This document shows, in pieces, positions 47,901 to 55,590 of a stretch of DNA of 64,000 nt. Under the pieces are notes generated by a model. The model did no database searches. It was not told where the DNA came from and saw only the letters and a program-made list of their open reading frames with translations. Numbering within the stretch: position 1 is the first letter of the stretch; the number at the start of each line of letters is the position of its first letter. The position numbers were made by a program, and so were the translations under genes. This stretch comes from Plasmodium malariae (lineage: Eukaryota; Apicomplexa; Aconoidasida; Haemosporida; Plasmodiidae): positions 1,451,001 through 1,515,000 of the forward strand of contig NC_041779.1 of assembly GCF_900090045.1 (NCBI RefSeq), in the 5' to 3' direction.

Positions 47901-49460
47901 CAGAATTTTTTAAACTTTGCAAAAGAGAAGGTATATGTTGTAGGTGATGAAAACAGCGGAATTAACAATAATAATCATAATAGATACAAAGAAGAGGAGA
48001 ATGATGACCTACTAGTGTCTTCTTATATAAATGGAAGAACTAGAAAAAACGGCATTCTAAGTGATAAGTATGAAAGTTATTTGAAGTCCATTATGGTGCA
48101 GTATGAAAAGGAGGAAAAGCAAAAGCAGCAACAAGAACAGCAACAGCAACAGCAGGCGTTAAGAAGTGTTGACATTAAAGGAGTGGGTAATAGCGCCTTT
48201 CCAATGGACGATGATCTCATGAATGATGATGCTGATCATGTGAATAGTAGTAGCAACGGAAAGAATAATTTCATGATGGACAAAGATGAAAATTTCGAGC
48301 CAGGAGAGAACAACAATAGTAGTAATAGTAACAACAGTAATAACAGTAACAATAGCAGTAATAGTAACAATAGTAATAATAGTAGCACCGGTAATGATAA
48401 TAAACTACAGGAGGGAGACAGCAATAATTCGTCGTCCAGATTTTTTCAGAATTATCTGAGCATATTCAGTAGGAAACAAAACTCTGTTATGAACGAAGAG
48501 GAGGACAATAACAATGATAACAATAATAATGACAACAATGATAACAACAATAGTAATAGTAGTAACAACAGCAATAGTAATAATAAGGAGGGGGATGCTT
48601 CGAACTGTGTGAAATACCCCCACAGTACAGAAAAGGAAACGAATGACTACAACACCCGTAAGAAGAAGAAAGGGGACATGATATATGGCAATATGCATAA
48701 TAATGACTATTTTTATTATGATGATAACTTTAACGATAATTTTAACGATTCGTATATGGAAAATTTCAAGGAGCATTACGATGATAACTACAACAACAAC
48801 TATAATGAGAACTATAATGATAATTACAACGACATGTACAATGATAATTATAATGACAATTACAATGATAACGAGTTTGGTAATAATAGTAATGGGGACA
48901 ATTTAGAAAAGAAATTGTTGGATGAATTTGGATACTTAGGTCCATCAGGGCATTCAAACAAAAAGGCTAAAACAAAAGGTACAAATAATGCAAGCGGTGC
49001 AATTAATGTTAGTGGTGCAAATATCACGAATGGTAATGTATCAGGAAATGAATCAAAAAATGTAGATAATAATAAAAATGGTGGTAAGAAAAAAAACAAT
49101 AATGCAGGTGCAGCAGCAAGTGATATAGACATCAATTTAATTAAGCAGTCGTTACCAAAAGGAATTTATTATGATCATGCAAAAAAATTATACAGAGTGC
49201 AATATATAATAAATAATTCTATTAAAACTAAAGGTTTTAGTGTAAAGAAATTAGGTTTAGCACAAGCAAAAATTGAAGCCGAGTCTTTTAGAAATTTCTG
49301 TTTAGAAAACGGCTTGCTCAATTCACGTAAGAGAAGAATAAACTCACCTTATAACAAAAAGGATGAGAAGAATTTTAAAATGATAAAGGATAACGAAGAA
49401 ATTTTGTCTAACTTGTTGTACCTTTACAATTCGAACAACAACAAGCAACAGATGTCCTGA
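38964..49460 (+). CDS. ApiAP2-family DNA-binding protein with two AP2 domains
   Basis: 3498 residues in one exon. Two canonical AP2 domains: residues about 2267-2320 (TGVYFDSARKLWRCQW ... KGFSLIHYNTLEEARKQC) and about 3396-3450 (PKGIYYDHAKKLYRVQY ... KGFSVKKLGLAQAKIEAE), the second close to the C-terminus. These are the sequence-specific DNA-binding modules of apicomplexan transcription factors. Three further non-repetitive blocks lie in the N-terminal half: about 450-515 (FLVLMYNKITKKTNVVKK), 749-826 and 1109-1332. The last contains GIRWVPDLFAYEYYVCKI, which is AP2-like, followed by a helical region (VLHEYYQASLFTEKCIYN) that could be a cofactor-type domain. Everything else is Asn/Ser/Asp low complexity, plus a short Gln-rich run near 48122. 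The start ATG follows an A-rich leader. P. falciparum has an AP2 factor in this syntenic place (PF3D7_0420300, from memory). Confidence 0.93.
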   Translation: MTSCSLKCSMLPCVHIQNTKNEINIENSKDQNAIQFYKSGINNINAEGANNVSTNDNNNHVYAKSFDELNINIENCANVDKNMSTNMCINMNTNVNCNMNMNINVGINPNININTNVNGYYAHENTSANANENAYAITKSNTSRSLNRNISKKTNRNSKLSDFIYEDFKMSFEKDRKDILLNTFNYHFHNNFGDIRESGKKSEDEVSSYYYKRLSLNLMNCNYETEYKHYDDNNVTDEIPNVINSKKCNFNNPFFRNDSCDNIFLKKIKITTINNRRTKKSIKKYKIPFEPNFYSSRFFFSDKNINDDDTHVSDNCSKYSNPLSVNYNNISSNVSNNFRNNDAINNASDSNTNSTPTNNNNSNNNSNNNSNNNINNNNNSNNNSNNNINNIINNNNNNNNSNNNNNNSNNNNNSNNNNSNNNNSNNSNSNNNNSNNNNSNNNNSKVYKDLTQYSYILRFEGPPPHFLVLMYNKITKKTNVVKKVPVNKNISFNLAKFIAEKYVQILGKYLKKRERKMEKLRDDSNDIGLYNEINNISNNDSNNNDSNNNEGNNNDSNNNDSNNNEGNNNDSNNDDNHDNIDNKKNTEYNGSIHRGSNRENYCTLSTKNFDEDDNNNNHNNGSGRSSSYNNNDNDNSDNSLFSNKNCNKNGKFAYNDVIIDKNSGNNNDNINNNSNSSNNSNHDRSVGSNNESNNNSLACSVNKNGELFNNNEKCNKSDYVDHLLNVVMRNLSYENCNSETTCEENMYTYEYLNIDLDNVVFNTNAEKYIKFLSNIKIYFMHKLDDINYIPDNFKDSVENKLIILIKIKYGACVKSKIFIFENVENMQSEHDGIGDSFVRGHSENTGGHVQVNYNNSNSNSNNNGNSNVKDDIKGEKYNTSTDTPNNESLNSDMSMNLPLNTVNYKSNEKSNNFEDNISNDTPRSNKNETQNTYTSKDVVNNYKENNSCTNNYNNFLDMPKLENNDYNVSFYNAALKQGMKGENVYVEATGEYNFYKSEEGANNSSNNISNDNSNNSSNNSSRNNTSNSNSSSNSSSNRGCNRSSNRTSNRSSNRSSCSSRNNTNNDTSLIGKEGYSSVWKAEDNEKQCNLHNANADDGDNDTNAQRKKKMSLDYKRKIINFIRNSVYINSYIYDCFENTYMNKKFFKNDVIIVNEASPEDEMLDDIPDYIYELNKFVFIKFTKFENYIKKNHKIAERFIQYLLQSNIKCINNYMIGIRWVPDLFAYEYYVCKITEGKPKLKESKNNLKYNYSLALERNSKESCLKYLVDYENKIIDNVLCVLHEYYQASLFTEKCIYNLFKLVLLRVSLYIGVQNTKVITLDLDKAMYRMKKFSEPISLCEDNNYTSLNENNNEYTSRGENNMHENNNVVNCVDNNMIEEKNVNLWNPINMTVATDEYYANGGVGGGYTNVYNNVHGGIYSIYNNLNNNLQNKLHNLHNMRNMQNNGMEDSGDYGKNKNGNVRINYVDINDNEGNKSSDNNQEDNNKTKHASDSDVNNTVQTHANKYNNLFIKHEKYESEERYLQNKLRNKKKVSYNLDNTSLSLRNKQKKNKNFGNSKGVTMVAADGEGDDVPICLKYYSSSADNKIVGININNQKKEYYSNASDFSAASHFTTKHKYHLRSSNAQSAENYSSEECVSRINLRSRDKGRKRMLYKLMNKNGLIEPYWWFFYNLYENATIQDGYCGGGGSSSSTRSKGGYSLKMNGTGRNNGSASNKKGGNKVAKLFNNNNNNGNININMNNNIINSNDYNNSSNINNSINNNSNGNNNGNHCGGGSSNGKSYKVNEEKGNNSCLYNKLLEKKYKNNLMNHFSQKKNKIKIKYISMVHDIIYKKFILLNNTIFPRNMHESEILYTLFPHEPHTFMFLHTDDNFQYQNETFLKHVTFSEYIMPRFHLADNRRQNYHLRYYSRANDNSNITSNNNNCYNNYDYYQEGVFPIDDYYELESHINSIDKDFYVDHLIFGGAGISDIGNIGADVLLDRKNMLQESSNLKYSSIPNYEKVKKGFRRRKGGGGAYYVGEIGRYENGYSSEKYNILSLNNRDEGGMIRNITTFGYNQYSYFDNNYEVGVRNHNDYYFNLNVDGGGSGLVLGGNKFSDTSGTSTYQVFGFEKGRRGCGVGGDEIKHGNINIINSSTTTTTNNNNNSEFFDYILNAKDKFHNIGEKRSVSNTNFGRGSKYYENYGDEEEKKNTSDNDITLIKKRKNGNKRAKSNNLSNVKNYNNLYGSNSNNNTNNNNSGNNNNGSSGGGGKGDGNNNDDSLIPMGPLPTGVYFDSARKLWRCQWKENGKFKTKGFSLIHYNTLEEARKQCILYRCDVGNIPVKSEWLNPVYVNSSYFYNKKYASSANNNSSSNTNYNTSTPHKELKTSSLNLSRLKEKTNSTSATKGFIDESSKDSSDQNCDRSGKNNSNNNVGGGSINNNNSNGSGGGNSQGNRYSTRNNTASNIVKHENKSNEIDISILQEFVTKNKESQNIVESEINNMNSNSNPFLFDSQKMNSDIMKDIFDREGATLLLSEENDESHELKRIKQTTENRNIGTVDNNDNNNDGCSGDGNDGMYEKGNIGGGETGDYYLDGDMVICNLKNNEDKVDKPENVVKLESIRSNFNIEYEKSLNNNNNNSRDETGGGVAEVGGGVGLGGTVIRSCMYSYEKVSSNDNTCANNHVNVQGVEIDRQKLNHNNSCTHQDQHQYQLQQQRVMTHMLNYPDVKQELLSEAHMNGVKVEADINKGVAFEGDAIALGNENGKNFIEGSYNLVQNRESNETFPYIDNFSNLAHYNNNNNNNNRENNSIRFDRINDLDLFTRNEMKGEVKSEMKGEKHRNSMQLVEDGNVTDMDGRKERRGSMYSEDVEDCNSNDRLLNGNVNKISSPSVYMHYANGSSRDNDFQANCNNNNNSSSSSNNNSSNSNSNSNDNNYNNSSNIGGEGVDHHVHDDYIVNNDQENTTSCNRTNDNSIYSKTHSSKDEDALTNNFPEIFYQDIQNFLNFAKEKVYVVGDENSGINNNNHNRYKEEENDDLLVSSYINGRTRKNGILSDKYESYLKSIMVQYEKEEKQKQQQEQQQQQQALRSVDIKGVGNSAFPMDDDLMNDDADHVNSSSNGKNNFMMDKDENFEPGENNNSSNSNNSNNSNNSSNSNNSNNSSTGNDNKLQEGDSNNSSSRFFQNYLSIFSRKQNSVMNEEEDNNNDNNNNDNNDNNNSNSSNNSNSNNKEGDASNCVKYPHSTEKETNDYNTRKKKKGDMIYGNMHNNDYFYYDDNFNDNFNDSYMENFKEHYDDNYNNNYNENYNDNYNDMYNDNYNDNYNDNEFGNNSNGDNLEKKLLDEFGYLGPSGHSNKKAKTKGTNNASGAINVSGANITNGNVSGNESKNVDNNKNGGKKKNNNAGAAASDIDINLIKQSLPKGIYYDHAKKLYRVQYIINNSIKTKGFSVKKLGLAQAKIEAESFRNFCLENGLLNSRKRRINSPYNKKDEKNFKMIKDNEEILSNLLYLYNSNNNKQQMS
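40030..40297. repeat. AAT/AGT compound tract (Asn/Ser) in the AP2 gene
   Basis: About 270 bases of AAT codons with AGT every three to five codons, encoding (N)3-7S repeats. The antisense strand gives meaningless poly-Leu or poly-Ile frames. Confidence 0.9.
40572..40690. repeat. 15-bp-based in-frame repeat (NDSNN/NEGNN) in the AP2 gene
   Basis: Seven to eight copies of a 15-bp unit near AACAACGATAGTAAC, encoding NNDSN with periodic NNEGN variants. The variants recur every third unit, giving a higher-order 45-bp pattern. Confidence 0.85.
42042..42140. repeat. AGC/AGT-rich Ser/Asn/Arg tract in the AP2 gene
   Basis: Short units reading SNSSSNSSSNRG and then SNRSSNRS. The Arg residues recur every three to four positions, giving an RS-like basic stretch rather than plain Asn. 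Confidence 0.75.
48725..48880. repeat. 12-bp in-frame repeat (NDNY) in the AP2 gene
   Basis: About ten copies of a unit near GATAATTACAAC encoding (N/D)DNYN with Glu and Met variants. It lies about 90 residues before the C-terminal AP2 domain. Confidence 0.85.
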
Positions 49461-50016
49461 CCCAGGGGAGAGGGGTTTGGGGAGAGGAATAAGGGGGTGC
49501 GTGATATTGTGCAAACAGAGTATTATTATTATTATTATTATTTTATATGTACCTTACAGCGCAATATGTGGGGGTGGTGGGAGACGTGTTATATTATACG
49601 TGCCGCGTACTATATGCATAAGGCATAATGAAGAAAGAAGGAAGAGAAAGGGGGATGTGTACTGAAACAAAAGTTATGAATCTAGGAACCTGTTCAAAAT
49701 TGTCCAGAATAGTCTTTTAAGCTAAAAAGAAAATGAAACTTTAGTATAATAGTGTGTAGTTAACTGTACTGAATTGTACTGTGTGATGATAAGAAAATAA
49801 AACCATGCTACACTTACCCCTTCATATCAGTTTGAACACACAACAAATATAAACGAAATTATTTTATTTATTTATTTATTTTTTTTAAAAGGGGAATTTT
49901 GAAAAACGAAATAACCCCATTATTTCATTATTTGTCGATTTAAAAGTATATAAATATATTCTTCACATATTTTTATGTATTTTTTAGTACTCTCCTCGGT
50001 TCTATTTTTGAAGAAG

Positions 50017-50054
<38 letters not shown>

Positions 50055-50127
50055 CGGAATAAAAGAGGAAAAAACAAAGAAGCAAAATTACGAAAGAATA
50101 AGAGAAAAATGATTTATCCCTTAATCG

Positions 50128-50158
<31 letters not shown>

Positions 50159-51972
50159 GTATATATGCATATGTAAATATATGTACATGTGTAAAATATA
50201 ATTTAACAGTTTCCATTATCCAATTATTATTGTTTAGGATTTACAACAGTGCCTCAGCTGGCAATTTTTTGAAGAGTTTTTTGCGTGCAACGTGTAAAAT
50301 GTGAATATGGTATATGTATTATATATATATATATATATATATATGTTTACGTGTATATATATGTACGTATTGTATTACATTACATGTACGTACATGTGTA
50401 CGCATTACCAACATGTATCGTTTTAACCGCCTTTGCAGAGTTCACTTCTTTTAAAAATATATTTTCCTCATATATATATATGTATATATATGTGTGTTCA
50501 TTTCACTATTTAATTCCATCATATTTTTGAAAGAGGTTGTTTGTAGAAATGATTTTAGTTTTTAATTTTGTGTATATATGAAAGTATGCATATATATATA
50601 TATATATATATTTATGTACGTACATATGTATACACCATTAGTTTAGCGCTTTGTGTTTATATATACTGTTTTGGTTAACTCAGTAAATGGCGATCGTGAC
50701 CCTTTTTTATGCAATTATTGGTTTATAGAATTGTCTTTTTTTTTTTTACCATCCATTTTTATTAATGCTTTAAAATTTTTCTTTTTCATTTTTTATTTTT
50801 TCTCCCATTTCATCTTTTTAATAAAATACTTTTTTGACAAATCTTATTTATTTTATTCATATATACAATATACTCCTTTTTAAAATTACTCTGACCTCAT
50901 TTAATCTTTTTATGAATGCTAACTCTTATCTTTAATTAACTTCAACTTTAACTTTTAGTATGAAACAATGTTATAATCAAAATAATGAAATAAAAAAAGG
51001 TAAAAAAAAAAAAAAGGAAAAGTAAGGTAAGGAGGTGGAATAGAAAAATCAAAATGCAAATAAAAATTATGAACACTTCTTTAATCCCCTTTATATTAAA
51101 GATAATGATATATTAAGCGACTTGTGTAAGGAAAAATAAAACTCATAAATAAAAGTAGCAATGGAAAATAGATATACAGAATAAGACGTTCTCTAAAGGC
51201 TGAAAAGTAGGTAGTACGTTCAAATATATATATATATGTGTGTGTACCTCGCTTATATTAAGAGATATATAAAGCATATTGCCTCAGAAGAAATTCGTGG
51301 TAGGTTATATATTATCTAATATTATATATATTTTTTAAAAACCATATAAATTTAAAAAATTTATTTGGTTGAAGGTGGTGGGAGGCAAATATTCCCTTGA
51401 CGCATACGTCCAGGCAGTTATGCTTATATAATAATGGGCGATGAGCAGATGAAAGGAAGGAAAAATTAAGCGAGCTAAAACTAAATAAAACAGTAGTGCA
51501 AAATAAATTGTTTTTATTTTTTTTTTTTAAATTGGAATTTTTTCAGTTCCTCATTTTAATAGGATTAAATTTTTTTTTTTTTTTTATGTTAACGCTTTCA
51601 GTTTTATAATTAATATTTAGCTTTTAATTTGTCATATTTCTGATATATAACTTTGCATGTTTCCTGTTTCCTGTTTTCTTTTTCCTGTTTTCTATTTTCT
51701 AATTTTTTTTTTTTTCTCATATGTGAGCTAAACTTTTCTGTGTGATTTTGCCAAGGAATTGCATATTTTTTTTAACAGGTAAGAAAAATGCCTTAAAGAG
51801 AATGTAAATACATGACAAATAAAGATATAGGAGTGCACATACTAATATACGTAATGCTTTATGTGTATGTTCCATATACATGTTTCATATGTATTACATG
51901 TGTTTATTTATAGGTTAGTGCGAACTTACGATAGGGGGCGCATCAGTACCATGAAGAGCGAGCGGGTGGTAG
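49461..51972. other. 2.5-kb spacer between the AP2 gene and the recycling factor
   Basis: Both neighbours are on the plus strand, so this holds one 3' UTR and one promoter. It contains an ATT triplet run at 49520-49540, long poly-A at 50010-50045, TA repeats near 50130, 50325 and 50595, and a pyrimidine-rich stretch at 51655-51720. At 51658 an ATG opens a hydrophobic 24-codon frame (MFPVSCFLFPVFYFLIFF) with a GTGAGC donor-like site inside it. A clearer GT...AG pair, donor about 51779 and acceptor about 51914, suggests a spliced 5' leader for the recycling-factor mRNA. Confidence 0.55.
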
Positions 51973-52767
51973 ATGATGAATGGGATATTACTTAAGTCAG
52001 TTCAAGTAGGAAAGGGACAAATGATGTATTTAAAAAAAGATGGTTTTTTTGTTTTATTGCAGAGGATAAATTTTGGGAGCAAAAAACAAAAGGAGAAAAT
52101 AGATAAAGAGACAAAAAAAATTCGAAATTTATTGAAAATTTCAAATATCAAAAATGAGGAAATAGAAGAACAGAAAAATTTATACGAAAAATTAAAAATA
52201 AGTGGAAGTGAAAAACAAAAAAAAAATATTATTGACTACAAAACATATGATATAAAAATAGAACAAATTAGTAAAAGTTTCGAGAATAAATTAAAAAAAA
52301 TATTTGACAGTACCTTAACTGTAGAATTTTTTAATAATATAACTGTTACTAAAGATAAAAAAGATTTGAAATTATCCGATGTAGCACAAGTAGTTATTAA
52401 ATCATCTAAATTAATACAGTTCTTTCCTTATCTTACTAGTGATATACAAAAAATAATACATAGTTTAAAACTAAAAGTTAGTTCGTGGAATCCTATAACG
52501 TCTAATGATGGTCAGTATATCTTATTGCAAATTTCAGCATTAACAGATGATATAAAATTAAAAAAAAAGAAAGAAGCCAAAGATTTATTAGAAAAAATTA
52601 AAAATGATATAAGAAGTGTACGCCATAAAATTCGTGATAACATAGAAAAATATTTAGAGGGAAACGAATGGAAAATTGTAGAGAGGAAAAAATTAGACAA
52701 TTACATAAAGGAAAAAATTAAAGCTATCGAATGGATATATGAAAAATACACTACAAATTATTCCTAA
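51973..52767 (+). CDS. organellar ribosome recycling factor
   Basis: Ribosome recycling factor (RRF) works with EF-G to split bacterial-type ribosomes after termination, so this one should act in the apicoplast or mitochondrion. 264 residues against about 185 in bacteria. The RRF domain covers roughly residues 90-264: helix 1 (IEQISKSFENKLKKIFDS), the central domain (KLSDVAQVVIKSSKL ... ISALTDDIKLKKKKEAK) and helix 3 (EKIKNDIRSVRHKIRDNIEKYL), the counterpart of bacterial RNVRRDAND. The RTGRA hinge motif of bacterial RRFs is not preserved (DSTLT there). The first 40 residues are hydrophobic and basic, consistent with an organelle leader. The start is the first ATG of an ATGATG pair, directly after an in-frame TAG that could also be read as a splice acceptor, so an upstream coding exon is possible. 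I cannot decide which organelle. Confidence 0.85.
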   Translation: MMNGILLKSVQVGKGQMMYLKKDGFFVLLQRINFGSKKQKEKIDKETKKIRNLLKISNIKNEEIEEQKNLYEKLKISGSEKQKKNIIDYKTYDIKIEQISKSFENKLKKIFDSTLTVEFFNNITVTKDKKDLKLSDVAQVVIKSSKLIQFFPYLTSDIQKIIHSLKLKVSSWNPITSNDGQYILLQISALTDDIKLKKKKEAKDLLEKIKNDIRSVRHKIRDNIEKYLEGNEWKIVERKKLDNYIKEKIKAIEWIYEKYTTNYS

Positions 52768-53223
52768 GAGGGTTGGGGATAAATTGGCCCCTTATGGCAA
52801 GCTTATACTAAGAATAGTGGTGCATACAAGTTTGTAATATGCATTATAGTATTATACACATTTGTACGAATGGATTTCTACATTACGATAATGCATGCAA
52901 CTGGTGAGGTTGGGGGTCTCTTTGGTTCACTAGCAGAGATATGTAGAACTAAGTCTGTATGATGTTTAAAGTTTGATCATTTTTGCTATACACATATATA
53001 TGTATATATATCGTTAAGCATTTTTATTTTATTTTTTTTATCTTGCGCGTAGTCACATTGGAGTCTTTTACACCTATGACAATTTTCCACTAAAATATAA
53101 AATAAAAATGAAAATAAAATAAAAATGAAAATAAAATAAAAATGAAAATAAAAATAAAATTAAATTAAAAATAAAATAAAATAAAAACCTTCCTTTTAGC
53201 TTCGAAACATTTTCGTTTTCGTT
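52768..53223. other. convergent spacer with an ATAAAATGAAA repeat
   Basis: About 450 bases between the RRF stop and the stop of the minus-strand pseudophosphatase. At 53095-53186 there are several copies of a unit near AAAATAAAATGAAAATA. No gene seen. Confidence 0.7.
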
Positions 53224-54959
53224 TCATTTTTTGTCCTTAATATCTTGAATACTCGTGCACTCTCTGGATGTTCACAGAAAAAAGAAAAAATTTTAAGGAA
53301 AATTTATAACTTGCAATATGTTAGCATATGTAATAACTTGAAGCTGCAAACAGGAAAAGAAAACGAAATGACCCTCAATTTATTATACCCTGGGTAATAC
53401 GTTAACTTGTTCCTTATAGTGAAGTAGTAGATTTTATCGGCATCTTCTAAAAATGAGATAATATAAATACAGTAGCGTTGAGTAAAAATGGAGGGGAAAA
53501 AAAAAAAAAAAGAAAATTAAAGCACTAACACATATGGGCTGCTAAAAGTGCAAAAAGTGCAAAAAGAGCAAAAAGAGCAAAAAGAGCAAAAAGAGCAAAA
53601 AGAACAAAAAGAGCAAAAAGAGCAAAAAGAACAAAAAGAGCAAAAAGAACAAAAAGAGCAAAACAAGGAGAAAAAGGAAGAAAAGGAAGAAACGGAAAAA
53701 AACATTGTTACACTGCTTAACGTCGGAAATAGAAACAATTAAAGAAAACATTACCGATGGGTATCACAAAATTAGGGATCAATTTGTTAACGTACGAAAT
53801 AGCATCTTCTATTTCAGAATTGTACGTTGTGACTATGTAATATATGATTAGTGACAATATATTCTTAAGAGAGAAGTAGCTATAAACATTATTATTTGCA
53901 AAAGGGGGGGTTTACAATATAAGTCTGAACAGTTCGATGCAAGACAAATGAACGTGCAAATTTTATGCGCGTATGTATAAATGTGTATAGATGTGCCGGT
54001 ACTTCATCACATAAGTAACATATCCTCACATCATCGTGTTGAGAAGCAGACTTTGCAACAATGGCATAAATATATTTTTCAAAATACCTGTGTACAAACA
54101 CTTTGTTTTTCTCATTTTCTAGGAGTATTTCATCTAGCAAGTACTTAAAATGGGAACAACTTGTAAACTTGAGTTCTTCATTAAAGTCGATAATGTAGTA
54201 CTCGAACTTCTATATATATATATATATAGGGTGTTAAGAACGTAAACATTCAATGTGGAATTGTGTATGTGTGTGGAGTTATCAGCGTAGACTAGCACGA
54301 TTAGAGGTATACATTTCATGCATTTTGCATACTTTGTTTATTTCGTTTGTTTATATATCATTTATCTATTGGTTTATTTTATTTTATTTTTATTTTTTTT
54401 TGCTTTTCTTTTTATTTTTGTTTTTCTTTTTTCTTTTTTTTCTTTTTTTTTTCCCCGCCTTATTAAGAACGTATAAAAACAAATGTAGTTTACGCATTGA
54501 TTATTTTAAATTACATGCGGGTAGATTATTCTTGCTGTGTGTTCTTCTTTGGAGCACCGTATGATTATAATATCTGCGGTGAAATAAGGAGGACAAGTTT
54601 TTAAGGTTGCGTAGAGGTTACGCAGTTGGAAAAAGCATGATGTATTATATCTTGCTATTTTTATGCATTTCATTTTTATTCATTTTTTTATCTTCATTTT
54701 TATTCATTTTTTTTTTTTTTATTTTCCTTTTTATTCACTTTTGCCTTTTCGTACGCGTGATGCAGGTTCTGCTAAGCAGTAAGACGTTCTTTGAATCTTC
54801 GTAATTTCCGACATACACTCTTTTTATAATTTCCTTTAGTTTTTTTTTTTTATACATCCCTATCATATCACATGAGTTATTCTCTGTGGGCATTAACTCC
54901 ACTTGTAGGTCTATCAGACCGGTTGATTGGGGATCCCTCGTAATTACTTTATCATTCAT
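53224..54959 (-). CDS. dual-specificity-phosphatase-fold pseudophosphatase (STYX-like)
   Basis: Seven-exon gene assembled by hand. Minus-strand exons in transcript order: 54959-54755, 54573-54515, 54209-54088, 53879-53755, 53446-53389, 53343-53311, 53263-53224. Every intron is GT...AG, phases agree, and the sum is 642 nt, giving 213 residues plus stop. This is the usual size of a small DUSP; human STYX is about 223. Fold landmarks in order: RVYVGNYEDSKNVLLL (residues about 48-63), CITHIIIIRCS, FEYYIIDFNEE, KVFVHSYFSLKN, ILSLIIYYIVTTYNSEIEDAISYVN, and a final PGFKLLHMLTYC. In active enzymes the fourth block is VHCxxGxxRS. Here the Cys is Ser (129) and the Arg is Asn (135), and the Gly residues are absent, so phosphate binding and catalysis are not expected. 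It may bind partners or phosphoproteins as a scaffold. The 3' two exons have alternative splice choices and are less certain than the first four. Confidence 0.75.
53541..53665. repeat. 9-bp tandem repeat inside an intron of the pseudophosphatase gene
   Basis: About thirteen copies of a unit near AGCAAAAAG with AAC/AGC variants, within the intron 53447-53754. On the plus strand it creates a spurious QKE-repeat ORF. The unit length is a multiple of three although the repeat is intronic on the coding strand. Confidence 0.9.
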
Positions 54960-55482
54960 ATTTTGTGTTTCGTTTGTTTAGTTTTGTTTTCTTTTCTTTT
55001 CTTATATATATATTTATTTTTTTTTTTTTTTTTTATTATTTTTGCACACTTTTTTTTTTATGTCACTATTATTTACGTTTATTCGTTAGCATCTACTTTT
55101 TGCAGCATATTTTTTTCGTTTATTTTTTCACGCTGATTTTTTTATAATTTTTGAATAATAATAATAGCTGCTTTGAAATTTTACACTTTTTTTCCTTTGC
55201 CTGTGCAGAGAGATACTTGTGTTTTACCATTCCATCATAATAAAAAACGACGGAAGAGAAGGCGAAAAAATGATTATGCATAAATTTAGTGCGAAAGATC
55301 TGTTAAGATAATAGACACATTCGGAAAGGGAACATAATTTGGAAAATATGGAGTGCGGAAATGGAAATTAGAAGAAAGAATAAACAGCATAATGGCAAAT
55401 TTGGAAAAAAAAAAAAAAAAATGAAGAAAATACAAATTGTAACTGCTAGAAGTGCAAAGAACAAAAATTATCATATTTTTAT

Positions 55483-55590
55483 GGCAAAATTTGCCATTTT
55501 TTTACGCCACATTTTGCCATTTTTTTACGCCAAAATTTGCCATTTTTTTACGCCAAAATTTGCCATTTTTTTACGCCAAAAATTATCATT
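55483..55590. repeat. 23-bp tandem repeat (TTTGCCATTTTTTTACGCC)
   Basis: Four to five copies of a 23-bp unit close to GCCATTTTTTTACGCCAAAATTT. GCCA and CGCC are unusual words in this AT-rich spacer and are kept in every unit. Degenerating copies continue to about 55640. Confidence 0.88.

Noticed and set aside
53311..53373. Alternative 3' splicing of the pseudophosphatase giving a tail ending KTKMFRS
   Set aside because: It uses a weaker GTCATT donor. The GTATAA donor at 53388 gives the family-like PGFKLLHMLTYC tail and a stop at 53224.
53548..53742. Plus-strand ORF made of QKE repeats
   Set aside because: It consists only of a 9-bp tandem repeat and lies within an intron of the minus-strand pseudophosphatase gene.
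54965..55147. Phe/Ile-rich ORFs upstream of the pseudophosphatase
   Set aside because: Open only because of T-rich spacer DNA; no varied residues or recognisable motif.
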